Positions 1 through 9,151 of a stretch of 53,228 nucleotides of DNA are shown here, in pieces. The position numbers were made by a program, and so were the translations under genes. The number at the start of each line of letters is the position of its first letter. The stretch's first letter is position 1. The notes below the pieces were generated by a model, which worked only from the letters and a program-made list of their open reading frames with translations, made no database searches and was not told the DNA's origin. The DNA comes from [Leptolyngbya] sp. JSC-1 (GTDB taxonomy: Bacteria > Cyanobacteriota > Cyanobacteriia > Elainellales > Elainellaceae). Location: assembly GCA_000733415.1 (NCBI GenBank), contig KL662191.1, positions 1,181,263 to 1,234,490 of the forward strand. Reading direction: 5' to 3'.

Positions 1-172
1 TCGAGTTTCCAGCCTTCAAGCGCATAAGTCCTAAATGTTTTATTACAGTACCTCAAGTTCTGGCAATTGCTGCATCCCACCGGAGCCGAAGCTAGGCGCG
101 TTCAATCGTTTTAATCTTTTAGTAACATTCCGTTACAATAATCTCATCCTTCATTACAAGTTCCCGACAGCC

Positions 173-979
173 ATGCACCTGACCTGGTTAAACAGCAATT
201 CCTGGTTGATTGAAATGGGCGGACTGCGGATTCTGCTCGATCCGTGGCTAGTTGGCCCGCTGGAGTTTGGCAATCTGTCCTGGTTGTTTCGGGGAGAGCA
301 CACCCGCCCCGTAGCAATTCCAGAACCAGTCGATCTGATTTTGCTGTCGCAGGGGTTAGAAGACCACGCCCATCCAGCAACGCTGCGGCAGTTGGACCGA
401 ACCATTCCGGTGGTGGCCTCTCCTAATGCCGCAAAGGTCGTACAGGGATTGGGCTACCAGCGGGTGACGGCGCTAGCGCATGGAGAAACCTATCAGATAG
501 GCCAGCAGATGGGCCAGCAGATGGGCCAGCTCACGATTCGAGCAGTGCCCGGTTCCCCGATTGGACCAATGCTGACAGAAAATGGCTATCTGCTGAAGGA
601 TGCGGCTGGAACGCAACTCTATTACGAACCACACGGCCATCATTCGCCCAGCCTAAAAGCCTTTGCGCCGGTGGATGTGGTGATTGCGCCGGTGGTGGAT
701 CTGGAGATTCCTTTGCTGGGGGCAATCATCAAAGGCTGTCGCAGTGCCCTAGAGGTGGCCCAATGGCTGCAACCGCAGGTGCTTTTACCTACCGCGGCTG
801 GAGGGGATGTAGCCTTTTCTGGCTTACTGACAAAAGTGTTACGCGCCCAAGGCAGCCCTACCGAACTGCAACAGCAGTTGACTCAGCATCAGCTTCCGAC
901 TAAACTAATTGCTCCCACTCCAGGAGAACGGGTGAATTTACCGCTGGCAGTTACCTCTGCTGGTTCAGAGCATCTGTGA
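173..979 (+). CDS. MBL-fold (UlaG-like) metallo-hydrolase family protein
   Basis: This 268-aa protein has the beta-rich start typical of metallo-beta-lactamase folds ('TWLNSNSWLIEMGGLRILLDPW', split by a turn), as in UlaG-like hydrolases found widely in cyanobacteria and plants. The usual metal motif HxHxDH is altered to 'SQGLEDHAHP', keeping only the D-H pair. Later His residues occur at 'HGHHSP'. The start is the ATG at 173; an upstream in-frame extension exists but does not resemble the family. A small in-frame duplication gives 'QQMGQQMGQ' near residue 115. Substrate is unknown and full two-metal catalysis is doubtful. Fold assignment is confident, function is not. Confidence 0.8.
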   Translation: MHLTWLNSNSWLIEMGGLRILLDPWLVGPLEFGNLSWLFRGEHTRPVAIPEPVDLILLSQGLEDHAHPATLRQLDRTIPVVASPNAAKVVQGLGYQRVTALAHGETYQIGQQMGQQMGQLTIRAVPGSPIGPMLTENGYLLKDAAGTQLYYEPHGHHSPSLKAFAPVDVVIAPVVDLEIPLLGAIIKGCRSALEVAQWLQPQVLLPTAAGGDVAFSGLLTKVLRAQGSPTELQQQLTQHQLPTKLIAPTPGERVNLPLAVTSAGSEHL

Positions 980-1405
980 CGAGCCGCACTGACAAAACCA
1001 GTCTGAGCCGCTAGATTGCTCAGTATGTTTCCCTAAAGGCAACGCATCCAAGTCACCAAGTCTGTAATTGTGCGGAATTTTGCTTCCGCTTTACCTGAAC
1101 TCTATTTGGATGCCCGTATTTCTCAGGTTGTTGACGTTGTCAAGAGTTCGGTAGTCTAACGGAAGCTTGGTCTCTAGACCGCTCTGGTTAGCAAGATCCT
1201 GTGATCGTACAGGTCGCTTTCAGATTGGTACTGCTGACCGATTTTGGCGGCTCAAGATACCGAACCCTGTTGCGATTTGTGCAGCAAGCGGATGTCTCCC
1301 AATTCAGCCCCTGCATCCCAGCATCGTTTGTGTGGTAAAGGTCACTTCTCTCTGCTTTTGCTGCCATCAGTTGTTGACCCCATCCCTTCACATCAGACCT
1401 AAACA
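980..1405. other. Intergenic region, no gene seen
   Basis: 426 bp between the MBL-fold gene and the histidine kinase gene. Only short open frames occur on either strand and none looks like a known protein. No tRNA and no clear hairpin-plus-T-run terminator was recognised. It presumably carries the promoter of the kinase gene. Confidence 0.5.
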
Positions 1406-3358
1406 ATGAATTCCCCCGATCAGGAAAAGGTTCTTGGCTTTAAACGACGTGAAATTGCCCCTTCACGCTGCCAACCTCAGACGCCGGACAATACTTACGC
1501 AGCCGGATTTGCACCAAGCTTCACCGCAGGCCGGGAGCTGACCGAGATAGGATTACTTCAGCAACTAGAACAAGAGCAGCTAATCAATAAAATTGCGCTA
1601 CAGATTTTTCAGGCGTCCGATCTCTCTTATATTCTGAATCTGGCTGTCACCGAGATTCGCCGGTTTTTGCAGGCCGACCGCGTTTTGATTGAGCGCTATC
1701 ACAAGGGCGAAAGTTTGGCCGTGGCGGAATCGGTTGAGCCGTCCTACCAGTCCTGTTTGGGAAAAAGCTTATCTAGTCTCTGGAGTGGGTCACGGCTGAA
1801 GCTATACCAGCAGGGCTTAAATGAAGTGGTGGCTCAGCTGGAGCCTGTCCACGAATTCTCCTGGCAAGACCTTCTCCAAGCCCAAGCGCGGCTAGCCATT
1901 CCCATCCTGCGCAATCAGGAACTGTGGGGTGTGCTAGCCGTGCATCAGTGTAGCCATCCCCGCAACTGGCAGCCCGATGAAATTGATCTGCTCGAGCAAC
2001 TGACGACTCGGCTGGCAATTGCGATTCACCATTCGGAGCTGCATCACGAAATTCAGCGCCTGAACGACCATTTGGAAAGCGAAGTTCAGGCTCGAACTGC
2101 CCAGCTCCAGCAAGCCTACGAGTTTGAAGCGACCCTAAAGCGCATCACCGACCGGGTGCGCGACAGTTTGGACGTGGATTTGATTCTGCAAGCTGCGATT
2201 CGAGAATTGGCGATTGTGATGGGGGTACGGGCCTGTAATGCGTCGCTTTATGACCTGGAGCAGGGCACTTCTACCACTTGCTACGAATACACCAGCTTTT
2301 TGTCACCCTATCAGGGCCGGGTTGCCAAGTTCTCGACCACGCAGGAACTCTATAGCCAACTTCTGCGCGGTGAATGCTTTCAGTTTTGCTCGTTGATTCC
2401 TAATCCAGAACGAGGTATGGTGGCCGCTCTAGCCTGTCCGATTCTAGACGACCAAGGAGTGATTGGCGATCTGTGGGTGCTGCACCACAAGGATCATGCC
2501 TTCAGCGAACAGGACATTCGTTTGGTCAAACAGGTAGCCAACCAGTGCTCAATTGCGATTCGTCAAGCCAACCTCTATGCCAAAGTGCAGGAAGAAGTAA
2601 AAACCCTGGAGCGGCTGAATCAGCTCAAGGACGACTTTTTGAGTACGGTCTCCCACGAACTGCGGACGCCGTTATCGAACATCAAAATGGCGATCCACAT
2701 GCTGCGAACTGCGCCTAACCCGGAACGGCAGCAGCGCTATCTGCAAATCCTCGAAGCCGAGTGCAGCCGCGAAACCGAGCTAATCAACGACCTGCTCGAT
2801 TTGCAGCGCCTGGAAAACGATTCCTACCGCGTCTCGCCGGAACCAATTCTGCTGCAAGAGTGGCTGCCCAGCATCATGGCTCCCTTTCTGTCCCGTGCCC
2901 AAAGCCGCCAACAGCATCTCCAGGTGGATCTGCCATCTGATACACCCGCAATCATCACCGACCGCAAAAGTTTGGAGCGCATCCTTGCCGAACTGCTCAA
3001 CAATGCCTGCAAGTACACCTCCCCGGATGGCTCGATTGCCCTCACAGTTCAGCACACTGCCGCTGCCGATCCCAAACAATTGAAGCTGCACCTAAACAAC
3101 GTCCCCCAACCGGTTGCCGTCACTACCTTTGTGATCCGCAACGAGGCCGATATTCCCGCCACCGAAATTCCCCGCATGTTCGAGAAGTTCTACCGCATTC
3201 CCAAGAGCGATCCGTGGCAGCAGGGCGGCACTGGGTTGGGCTTGGCGCTGATTAAAAAGCTGGTAGAAACCCTGCATGGGTCGATTGAGGCCGAGAGCTG
3301 TGACGGCTGGACAATCTTAACCGTGCATTTGCCCATGTTGGAGGCAGACGGGCATTGA
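1406..3358 (+). CDS. GAF-GAF sensor histidine kinase
   Basis: This 650-aa protein is a cytoplasmic two-component sensor. Two GAF domains occupy about residues 60-215 and 240-400, separated by a coiled-coil stretch. The HisKA dimerisation box 'STVSHELRTPLSN' places the phosphoacceptor at H417. The HATPase_c domain shows the N box 'ELLNNACKY' and the G box 'GGTGLGLALIKKL'. No transmembrane segment is visible, so it should sense an intracellular or chromophore/ligand signal. I did not identify a bilin-binding cysteine. No response regulator is adjacent, so the partner is unknown. Its 3' end overlaps the convergent acyltransferase gene by 42 nt. Confidence 0.92.
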   Translation: MNSPDQEKVLGFKRREIAPSRCQPQTPDNTYAAGFAPSFTAGRELTEIGLLQQLEQEQLINKIALQIFQASDLSYILNLAVTEIRRFLQADRVLIERYHKGESLAVAESVEPSYQSCLGKSLSSLWSGSRLKLYQQGLNEVVAQLEPVHEFSWQDLLQAQARLAIPILRNQELWGVLAVHQCSHPRNWQPDEIDLLEQLTTRLAIAIHHSELHHEIQRLNDHLESEVQARTAQLQQAYEFEATLKRITDRVRDSLDVDLILQAAIRELAIVMGVRACNASLYDLEQGTSTTCYEYTSFLSPYQGRVAKFSTTQELYSQLLRGECFQFCSLIPNPERGMVAALACPILDDQGVIGDLWVLHHKDHAFSEQDIRLVKQVANQCSIAIRQANLYAKVQEEVKTLERLNQLKDDFLSTVSHELRTPLSNIKMAIHMLRTAPNPERQQRYLQILEAECSRETELINDLLDLQRLENDSYRVSPEPILLQEWLPSIMAPFLSRAQSRQQHLQVDLPSDTPAIITDRKSLERILAELLNNACKYTSPDGSIALTVQHTAAADPKQLKLHLNNVPQPVAVTTFVIRNEADIPATEIPRMFEKFYRIPKSDPWQQGGTGLGLALIKKLVETLHGSIEAESCDGWTILTVHLPMLEADGH

Positions 3359-4096
3359 TTCGCCTGCACCATTGACCGTCTCCATCCCCTCAGTTTCAGT
3401 TCCAGCTAAACGCTTCAGGGCCGTGGTCAGGTCCGCCGTCAACCGCTGAGCTTCTGACTTGGGCTTGCCTTGGGTATAGTCAGCCACCTGCAACGGTTTG
3501 CCGATCCGCACGTTTACCTTGCACCCCCAAGTCGGAAACGCTTGGCTGTAATCGAGATAAACCGGGACAACCTGTACCGTCAGGTCGGGCTGGCTGGCCT
3601 CGGCTTGCAGAGCTAGGCGGGCTAAACCGGGCTTGAGCGGATGGACTTGTTTGTCGCGGAAGATGCCCCCCTCCGGAAAAATCACCAGCATCTCCCGATT
3701 TTGCAAAATTTCTAAGCCATGACGCAGGCTAGCAATGGCCGGTTGGCGGGGATTGACCGGAAAACCGCCCAAGTGCCGAATCAGCCATCCTTGCAGACCC
3801 TTTACCTCATCAGCCGTCACCATAAAGCGAATATCGCGGCCTGTGGCAAACCGACCGGCTGCATAGGGCACCACCAGCGCATCCCAGCGAGACCGATGGG
3901 TGGGAGCCAAAATCACCGCGCCATCGCGGGGTACATTCTCCTGCCCGGTAACATGAATGCGAAAGTAGGACGGAAGCACAATCCAGGAGCCTAAAGCGTA
4001 GGCCAGCGGCGTCATCCAGGGCGAAGGGCGGGAATCAATTGAGGAGGACTGAGTGTGTGTGAGCAAAGCAGAAGTCAAGGAACGAATCACAAGCAT
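3317..4096 (-). CDS. plsC: 1-acyl-sn-glycerol-3-phosphate acyltransferase family protein
   Basis: A 259-aa PlsC-type acyltransferase. Motif I (HX4D) is 'HRSRWD' with H67 and D72; motif III is 'FPEGGIFRD' at about 140-148. A hydrophobic segment near residues 30-45 fits membrane association. The family transfers an acyl chain to lysophosphatidate in membrane lipid synthesis, although cyanobacteria carry several paralogues and this one could use another acceptor. An alternative start is the Met at residue 28. The C-terminal end overlaps the convergent histidine kinase gene by 42 nt, and the last ~25 residues are low in conservation signals. Confidence 0.85.
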   Translation of the reverse strand: MLVIRSLTSALLTHTQSSSIDSRPSPWMTPLAYALGSWIVLPSYFRIHVTGQENVPRDGAVILAPTHRSRWDALVVPYAAGRFATGRDIRFMVTADEVKGLQGWLIRHLGGFPVNPRQPAIASLRHGLEILQNREMLVIFPEGGIFRDKQVHPLKPGLARLALQAEASQPDLTVQVVPVYLDYSQAFPTWGCKVNVRIGKPLQVADYTQGKPKSEAQRLTADLTTALKRLAGTETEGMETVNGAGESMPVCLQHGQMHG

Positions 4097-4246
4097 AGCA
4101 ACGACTAAAGCAGCGATCTCAGCTACAAACTGAGCGTCTTTAAAGTAAAGATAAGCGGCATCTTTACCAATCTCACCCCTCTGGGGACAGTTCTGCTGCT
4201 GTCTATATTGAGCCTACCACTTGTGCATGGTTGCTATAAATCGGCG

Positions 4247-4678
4247 TTAGGCTGCTTCGGTTGTATTAAATAGCTCAAACACCTGACGGCAGAACTGTTT
4301 CAGCTTTTCTTTGACTTCGCTACTAGGCTCGGTCTTACCGATGAACTGCCAGTCCTCCACAGTGGACAGTCGCCATTGCTCACCCAGGTGGGTAAATCCA
4401 GCCGCCTCAATCCCAATCGCCCGTCGCGAACCCAGCAGTGGATCTTGATAAAACCGAATCTGCACCAAAATACTGCGGCTTTGAGCCGAACGGCTCCAGC
4501 CTGGTAGATGAAAGCCAATGTCGATCGAGTCTGGGTCAATCAGTTGACGAGTATCTGGATCGTTGGCCCAGGGCCGCAAATCAGCTTTTGCATCGGGAAA
4601 GTGCGACTTAAACAGGTTGACAACGGCGGCAATTTTGGTAGCCACAGTCACCCCAATCGCCTGTTCTGCTGCATTCAC
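4247..4678 (-). CDS. Conserved hypothetical protein (143 aa)
   Basis: I do not recognise a named domain. The GTG start at 4678 is favoured by an AGGAG ribosome-binding site about 9 nt upstream. The protein is soluble, begins with a helical stretch ('VATKIAAVVNLFKSHFP') and continues with several predicted strands ('SILVQIRFYQDP', 'WRLSTVEDWQFIG'), giving a small alpha/beta protein. It stands alone on the minus strand next to plsC with a gap of 150 bp. Similar small proteins are common in cyanobacterial genomes, but no function can be given. Confidence 0.65.
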   Translation of the reverse strand: MNAAEQAIGVTVATKIAAVVNLFKSHFPDAKADLRPWANDPDTRQLIDPDSIDIGFHLPGWSRSAQSRSILVQIRFYQDPLLGSRRAIGIEAAGFTHLGEQWRLSTVEDWQFIGKTEPSSEVKEKLKQFCRQVFELFNTTEAA

Positions 4679-4776
4679 GCCATTCCACTCCTAACGACAA
4701 TGACTCAATTTACATCTAATCATGAAGTTTAAAGTGAATAGTACAGATTGATACCATTTGCTCTAGCTGCAGCTGG

Positions 4777-4860
4777 AGGAGCCAGGAGCCAGAAGACAGA
4801 AGTCAGAAGCCAGAAGTCAGAAGCCAGAAGTCAGAAGCCAGAAGTCAGAAGTCAGGAGCT
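4777..4860. repeat. Tandem heptanucleotide repeat (12 units)
   Basis: Twelve consecutive 7-bp units of the form AG(A/G)AG(T/C)C with few deviations. This is the short tandemly repeated class common in filamentous cyanobacterial intergenic DNA. A related 5-unit block lies at 52893-52927. It is outside any gene, downstream of nothing and about 840 bp before ppsA. Confidence 0.9.
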
Positions 4861-5693
4861 GGGGTAAAGCTGGTTGAATCATCATGATGGAGCGCTGGAT
4901 ACACAAGGCCCTTCCTAAACGAGTGCAAGCCGAGTCTGAACAGAATTTTGTGTCAATCCACATCATTTGGCTTTGTCATTTTCCACTCGCAAGTCAACGG
5001 CGGGCTAGTCGGGGAAGTCTGCTCTAGGCTCTGCCTTTCCATAGAGTAGCAGACAAGGGATTTAGTCCACGACCCTGCGGGAACGCAAGCATATGAATGG
5101 ATTGGCTGGATTAGCCTGTGCTTCAGCAATGGGTGGGTGCTGCCGGAAACAAACACAAAATAATCCACAGACCCACCCTGCCAATTAGATCATCCAAGTG
5201 GGGGAAGAAAAATCCGCTCAATCAATTTAGCTTAATCAATATCAATACAGTTGCATTTCGTACATCTAGCGATAGATTTTCTCTGCTTTTCTCCACGGTT
5301 CTTTAATTGCCAGGATTGAGTTGCACTTGTTAAGCTGACCTTAAATCAGCTGCTAATTTTTACCGCTTCAAATTTCTTCTTACCTCGCCTCGAAGAGATT
5401 TAGTTATGCTTAAAGTTCAGTCTCACAAGCATTGCTGTTGGTTTTCTTAACATTCCTGTTGATATTTAATCTAGTTACCTGACTGCAATCGCTGTGGAAC
5501 GTTATAACCCTATACGGCCATTTCTCTACTGTTACTTCGACACTAGATCACCACATTTTATTGAAGTTGCGTTGTTGAAAATTGCCTCTACTTTGCTGTA
5601 ATCGCTTACTCGACAATCAATCAATGTTTGCCGATTTGCACTTCTGATTTTGCCTTAAGCGTCGATTTTTGATCACAATTTAGGAGTCAATCC
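4861..5693. other. Long upstream region of ppsA, no gene seen
   Basis: About 830 bp with only short, unconvincing open frames. The half nearest ppsA (5200-5690) is AT-rich and probably holds the ppsA promoter and a long 5' untranslated region. A TAGGAG ribosome-binding site lies just before the ppsA start. I found no recognisable riboswitch or terminator. Confidence 0.4.
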
Positions 5694-8213
5694 ATGTTCA
5701 TAGCTCATCCTTCCCAGTCGTCTTCTCCAGCCACTGCTAAAGATCAGGCGTTTATCCTCTGGTTTGATCAGGTCGGTATCGAAGACGTGGGTTTAGTGGG
5801 TGGTAAAAATGCTTCGCTGGGAGAAATGATTCAGCAGCTCACGCCCAAGGGAGTGAATGTGCCCACTGGCTTTGCCGTTACAGCCTATGGGTTTCGCTAT
5901 TTCATCCAGCAGTCCGGCTTAGAAAAACGGTTGCGCCAGCTTTTGGCTGACCTGGATGTGGAAAATATCGACAACCTGCGGGAGCGCGGCAGACAGGCCC
6001 GCACCATGATTTTGGATACGCCCTTTCCCGCCGAACTCGAAACCGAGATTGTAGAAGCCTATGTCCAGTTGAGCGAGCGCTATGGCGTCAGCTTGACTCC
6101 CTGTGATGATCTGCAAGGCCAAGAGCGGGAAGCCTGCCGTAGCTATCATACCGGCGTGGATGTCGCGGTTCGTTCTAGCGCTACAGCAGAAGATTTGCCC
6201 GATGCCAGTTTTGCTGGTCAGCAGGAGAGCTACCTGAACGTACATGGGATTCGCGGCGTGCTAGAAGCCTGTCATATGTGCTTTGCCTCGCTATTCACGG
6301 ACCGGGCTATTTCCTACCGCACCATCAAGAATTTTGATCATTTCGATGTGGCGCTATCGGTAGCGGTGCAGAAAATGGTGCGCTCGGATTTAGCCACCTC
6401 TGGCGTCATGTTCTCTATCGATACCGAAACTGGCTTTCGTAATGCTGCCTTGATTACAGCCGCCTATGGCTTGGGTGAAAGCGTGGTGCAGGGTGTGGTG
6501 AATCCCGATGAGTATATTGTGTTCAAACCCACGCTGAAGCAAGGATTTCGCCCGATTCTCGACAAACGGCTGGGCAGCAAAGAAATCAAAATGGTCTACA
6601 ACATTGGCGGCAGCCGACCCACGATCAACGTGCCGGTGCCCAAGTCCGAGCAGGGCCAGTATGCACTCAACAACGCTGAGATTCTTCAGTTGGCCGAGTG
6701 GGTCTGCACGATCGAGGAGCACTATTCGGCAGTGCGGGGTGTCTATACGCCAATGGACATCGAGTGGGCCAAGGATGGTCAAACCGGCGAGCTGTTTGTA
6801 GTGCAGGCGCGTCCGGAAACGGTCCATTCCCAAAAATCCACGAATGTGCTCAGAACCTATCAGCTCAGCGCTCCACCTAAAGCAAAACCGATTTTGACGG
6901 GGCGGGCTGTTGGCGAGATGATCGGTCAGGGCAAAGTGCGGGTGATTTTAGATGTGCGCAAGCTGGATGAGTTTCGCGAGGGTGAGGTACTGGTGACCGG
7001 ACGCACTGACCCAGACTGGGAGCCGATCATGAAAAAAGCCAGCGCCGTGATCACCAACCAAGGCGGACGCACCTGCCACGCGGCGATTATTGCTAGAGAG
7101 TTGGGCATTCCGGCGATTGTGGGTTGCGATCACGCTACGGAACTGCTCGATGATGAGCAAGAAGTCACCGTCTCCTGTGCAGAAGGCGAAGAAGGTCGCG
7201 TCTATCAGGGGCTACTGCCATTTGAAGTCCAGGAAATTCAGCTGAATGAGCTGCCCCAAACCCGCACGAAGGTGATGATGAATGTGGGCAATCCGCAGGA
7301 AGCCTTTCGCCTGTCGATGATTCCCAACAGCGGCGTGGGTCTGGCCCGCACCGAGTTTATTATTGCCAACCACATCAAGGTGCATCCGCTGGCACTGCTT
7401 CATTTCGACCAGCTCAAAGACAAGGGAGCCAAATGGGAAATCAGCCAGTTAGCATGGCTCTATTCCAACTACGCCGATTACTTTGTCGATAAGCTGGCAT
7501 CAGGGATTGGTATGTTGGCCGCTGCGTTCCATCCCAATCCGGTCGTGGTGCGGATGTCGGACCTAAAGAGCAACGAATATGCCAACCTGATCGGCGGACG
7601 CGAGTTTGAGCCAGAAGAAGAAAACCCGATGCTGGGCTGGCGGGGCGCATCGCGCTACTATGACCCCAACTATGCCGACGCCTTTGGCTTGGAGTGCCGT
7701 GCCTTTAAGCGAGTCCGGGATGAAATGGGCCTGACCAACGTGATTCCGATGATTCCCTTCTGCCGCACGCCCGAAGAAGGCCGCAAGGTGCAGGCGGAGA
7801 TGGCTAAGCACGGCTTAGTGCGCGGTGAAAATGGTTTGCAGATTTATGTGATGTGCGAACTGCCGAGCAACGTGATTTTGGCCGACGAATTCAGCGAAGT
7901 GTTTGATGGCTTCTCGATTGGCTCCAACGATTTAACCCAGCTCACTCTTGGTTTAGATCGGGATTCGGCCCTAGTATCTCACCTGTTCGATGAACGCAAC
8001 GAAGCGGTGAAGGTGATGGTGAAGCGGGTGATCGAAAAAGCCAAGGCCAAGGGACGCAAGGTGGGCATCTGCGGACAGGCTCCCAGCGACTATCCGGAGT
8101 TTGCCGCCTTTTTGGTGGAACAGGGCATTGATTCGATTAGCCTCAACCCCGACTCGGTGCTGAAAACCCTGCTGACCATCGCTAAAACCGAAGCGGCACA
8201 TAGTCAGCCGTAA
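5694..8213 (+). CDS. ppsA: Phosphoenolpyruvate synthase
   Basis: An 839-aa PEP synthase (pyruvate, water dikinase), which makes PEP, AMP and phosphate from pyruvate and ATP for gluconeogenic flux. Order: N-terminal ATP-grasp-like domain (about 20-390; 'VGGKNASLGEM', 'AVRSSATAEDLPDASFAGQQ'), the swivelling phosphohistidine domain with 'GGRTCHAAIIAREL' (H462), and the C-terminal PEP/pyruvate TIM barrel with 'SIGSNDLTQLTLGLDRD' and the catalytic Cys in 'GICGQAPSDYP' (C793). Length is slightly above the E. coli enzyme. The ATG at 5694 has a good TAGGAG site. It is transcribed alone and followed by a hairpin terminator. Confidence 0.97.
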   Translation: MFIAHPSQSSSPATAKDQAFILWFDQVGIEDVGLVGGKNASLGEMIQQLTPKGVNVPTGFAVTAYGFRYFIQQSGLEKRLRQLLADLDVENIDNLRERGRQARTMILDTPFPAELETEIVEAYVQLSERYGVSLTPCDDLQGQEREACRSYHTGVDVAVRSSATAEDLPDASFAGQQESYLNVHGIRGVLEACHMCFASLFTDRAISYRTIKNFDHFDVALSVAVQKMVRSDLATSGVMFSIDTETGFRNAALITAAYGLGESVVQGVVNPDEYIVFKPTLKQGFRPILDKRLGSKEIKMVYNIGGSRPTINVPVPKSEQGQYALNNAEILQLAEWVCTIEEHYSAVRGVYTPMDIEWAKDGQTGELFVVQARPETVHSQKSTNVLRTYQLSAPPKAKPILTGRAVGEMIGQGKVRVILDVRKLDEFREGEVLVTGRTDPDWEPIMKKASAVITNQGGRTCHAAIIARELGIPAIVGCDHATELLDDEQEVTVSCAEGEEGRVYQGLLPFEVQEIQLNELPQTRTKVMMNVGNPQEAFRLSMIPNSGVGLARTEFIIANHIKVHPLALLHFDQLKDKGAKWEISQLAWLYSNYADYFVDKLASGIGMLAAAFHPNPVVVRMSDLKSNEYANLIGGREFEPEEENPMLGWRGASRYYDPNYADAFGLECRAFKRVRDEMGLTNVIPMIPFCRTPEEGRKVQAEMAKHGLVRGENGLQIYVMCELPSNVILADEFSEVFDGFSIGSNDLTQLTLGLDRDSALVSHLFDERNEAVKVMVKRVIEKAKAKGRKVGICGQAPSDYPEFAAFLVEQGIDSISLNPDSVLKTLLTIAKTEAAHSQP

Positions 8214-8234
8214 TCGCAGTTAGCTTTTTTGGGG

Positions 8235-8269
8235 GGGTAGGTAAAATACCTGCCCTTTATTGATTTTTT
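8235..8269 (+). terminator. Rho-independent-type terminator of ppsA
   Basis: An 8-bp stem (GGGTAGGT paired with ACCTGCCC, one G-T pair) around a 5-nt loop, followed within a few bases by a T-rich tract ending in TTTTTT. It begins about 20 bp after the ppsA stop. Confidence 0.7.
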
Positions 8270-8412
8270 GTAATCGAGAATATCCTCAATCAAACTACAT
8301 CAATTTTTACCAACAAGCATTAAGATTCGCGCAGCGATCTCAGCAAAATTCGAGTCACCGTTTAAACTGCAATTATCAATACATATACCTGAGCACCAGG
8401 TAAGGGGGAATT

Positions 8413-8565
8413 ATGAAACCCATGATTTGGCACCCTGAACCGAATGATCAAAAAGTGAATCAATATCTCGAACAGGTCAACCACGCACCCTACGAAATTA
8501 TCTTTGCAACGCTGCTAGGCTTGTTTTGCTTGTCTGTTTTCGTAGTTTTAATTGGCATCTTTTAG
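8413..8565 (+). CDS. Small single-span membrane protein (50 aa)
   Basis: A short frame of 50 codons with a GGGGGA ribosome-binding site 3-8 nt before the ATG. The N-terminal 27 residues are polar ('HPEPNDQKVNQYLEQVN') and the C-terminal half is one strongly hydrophobic helix ('IIFATLLGLFCLSVFVVLIG'), ending two residues later. This is the form of small thylakoid or plasma-membrane subunits in cyanobacteria, but I cannot name it. It stands alone between ppsA and a repeat region. Composition and the ribosome-binding site make it more likely real than chance. Confidence 0.6.
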   Translation: MKPMIWHPEPNDQKVNQYLEQVNHAPYEIIFATLLGLFCLSVFVVLIGIF

Positions 8566-8932
8566 GTTATATCTGCAATCATCTTTACGCAATTACCTGC
8601 TGATCGCCCGATCATCTGTCGTTGGCTTCAAGGCTGTTGGCTCTAAGCGCTGTCAAAGCGAGTTTTTGAGACCGTTTTTGAGACCTACTTCTGGAGTTTT
8701 GATCGGGTGATTTACTGTGACAAAAATCCGGTTAACAGAAGGGGGAGTAAGATAAGCGCCGTCACAATTAACACTAGAGTTCCGGCATCGAGTTTGAGAA
8801 TCGGTTTAGGTTCCGGCATAAACAGCTATTTCTACACGATACAATGCCTTTAAAGGTATCACGGGTGCATCAGAAAAGTCATATTGTAATCTGCCAGCTG
8901 CAAGCAGCAGAAACCCGCCTATGACCACCACC
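8566..8932. other. Intergenic region before the 15-bp repeat
   Basis: About 370 bp without a supportable gene. Nothing was recognised apart from AT-rich sequence and a duplicated phrase 'gttccggcat' near 8772 and 8812. Confidence 0.4.
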
Positions 8933-9067
8933 ACTTGCAACTCTGGCACTTGCGACTCTGGCACTTGCAACTCTGGCACTTGCAACTCTGGCACTTGCAA
9001 CTCTGGCACTTGCAACTCTGGCAAGTTCTATGAAAGTGACTTTGCGATACCAGCTGCCCAGTTCTAG
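8921..9067 (+). CDS. Possible Cys-repeat micro-protein (48 aa)
   Basis: An open frame that reads straight through the 15-bp tandem repeat at 8933-9022. It gives MTTT, then six copies of the pentapeptide TCNSG (one TCDSG), then a 14-residue tail. Regularly spaced cysteines would suit metal binding. There is no convincing ribosome-binding site, and because the unit is 15 bp every frame through it stays open, so this may be non-coding. Minus-strand frames (ELQVP repeats) are equally open. Confidence 0.2.
   Translation: MTTTTCNSGTCDSGTCNSGTCNSGTCNSGTCNSGKFYESDFAIPAAQF
8933..9022. repeat. 15-bp tandem repeat, six copies
   Basis: Six head-to-tail copies of ACTTGCAACTCTGGC; only the second copy differs, by one base (A to G). 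The near identity indicates recent expansion. It lies in the 585-bp gap between the small membrane protein at 8413 and the gene at 9152. Confidence 0.95.
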
Positions 9068-9151
9068 AGGCTGAGTTCCTCCAGAATCGTTTGATTCGAC
9101 ACACATGGCTATGATGGATATGTTGTTTCGCAATTTGCATCAATTGCATCG

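Noticed and set aside
1150..1240. tRNA-like stretch upstream of the histidine kinase
   Set aside because: No full cloverleaf and no T-loop consensus.
4953..5168. 71-codon minus-strand frame
   Set aside because: No ribosome-binding site, unconvincing composition and no recognisable family.
8806..9024. Minus-strand frames with ELQVP or RVASA repeats
   Set aside because: The 15-bp unit leaves all frames open; no ribosome-binding site or conserved flank was seen.
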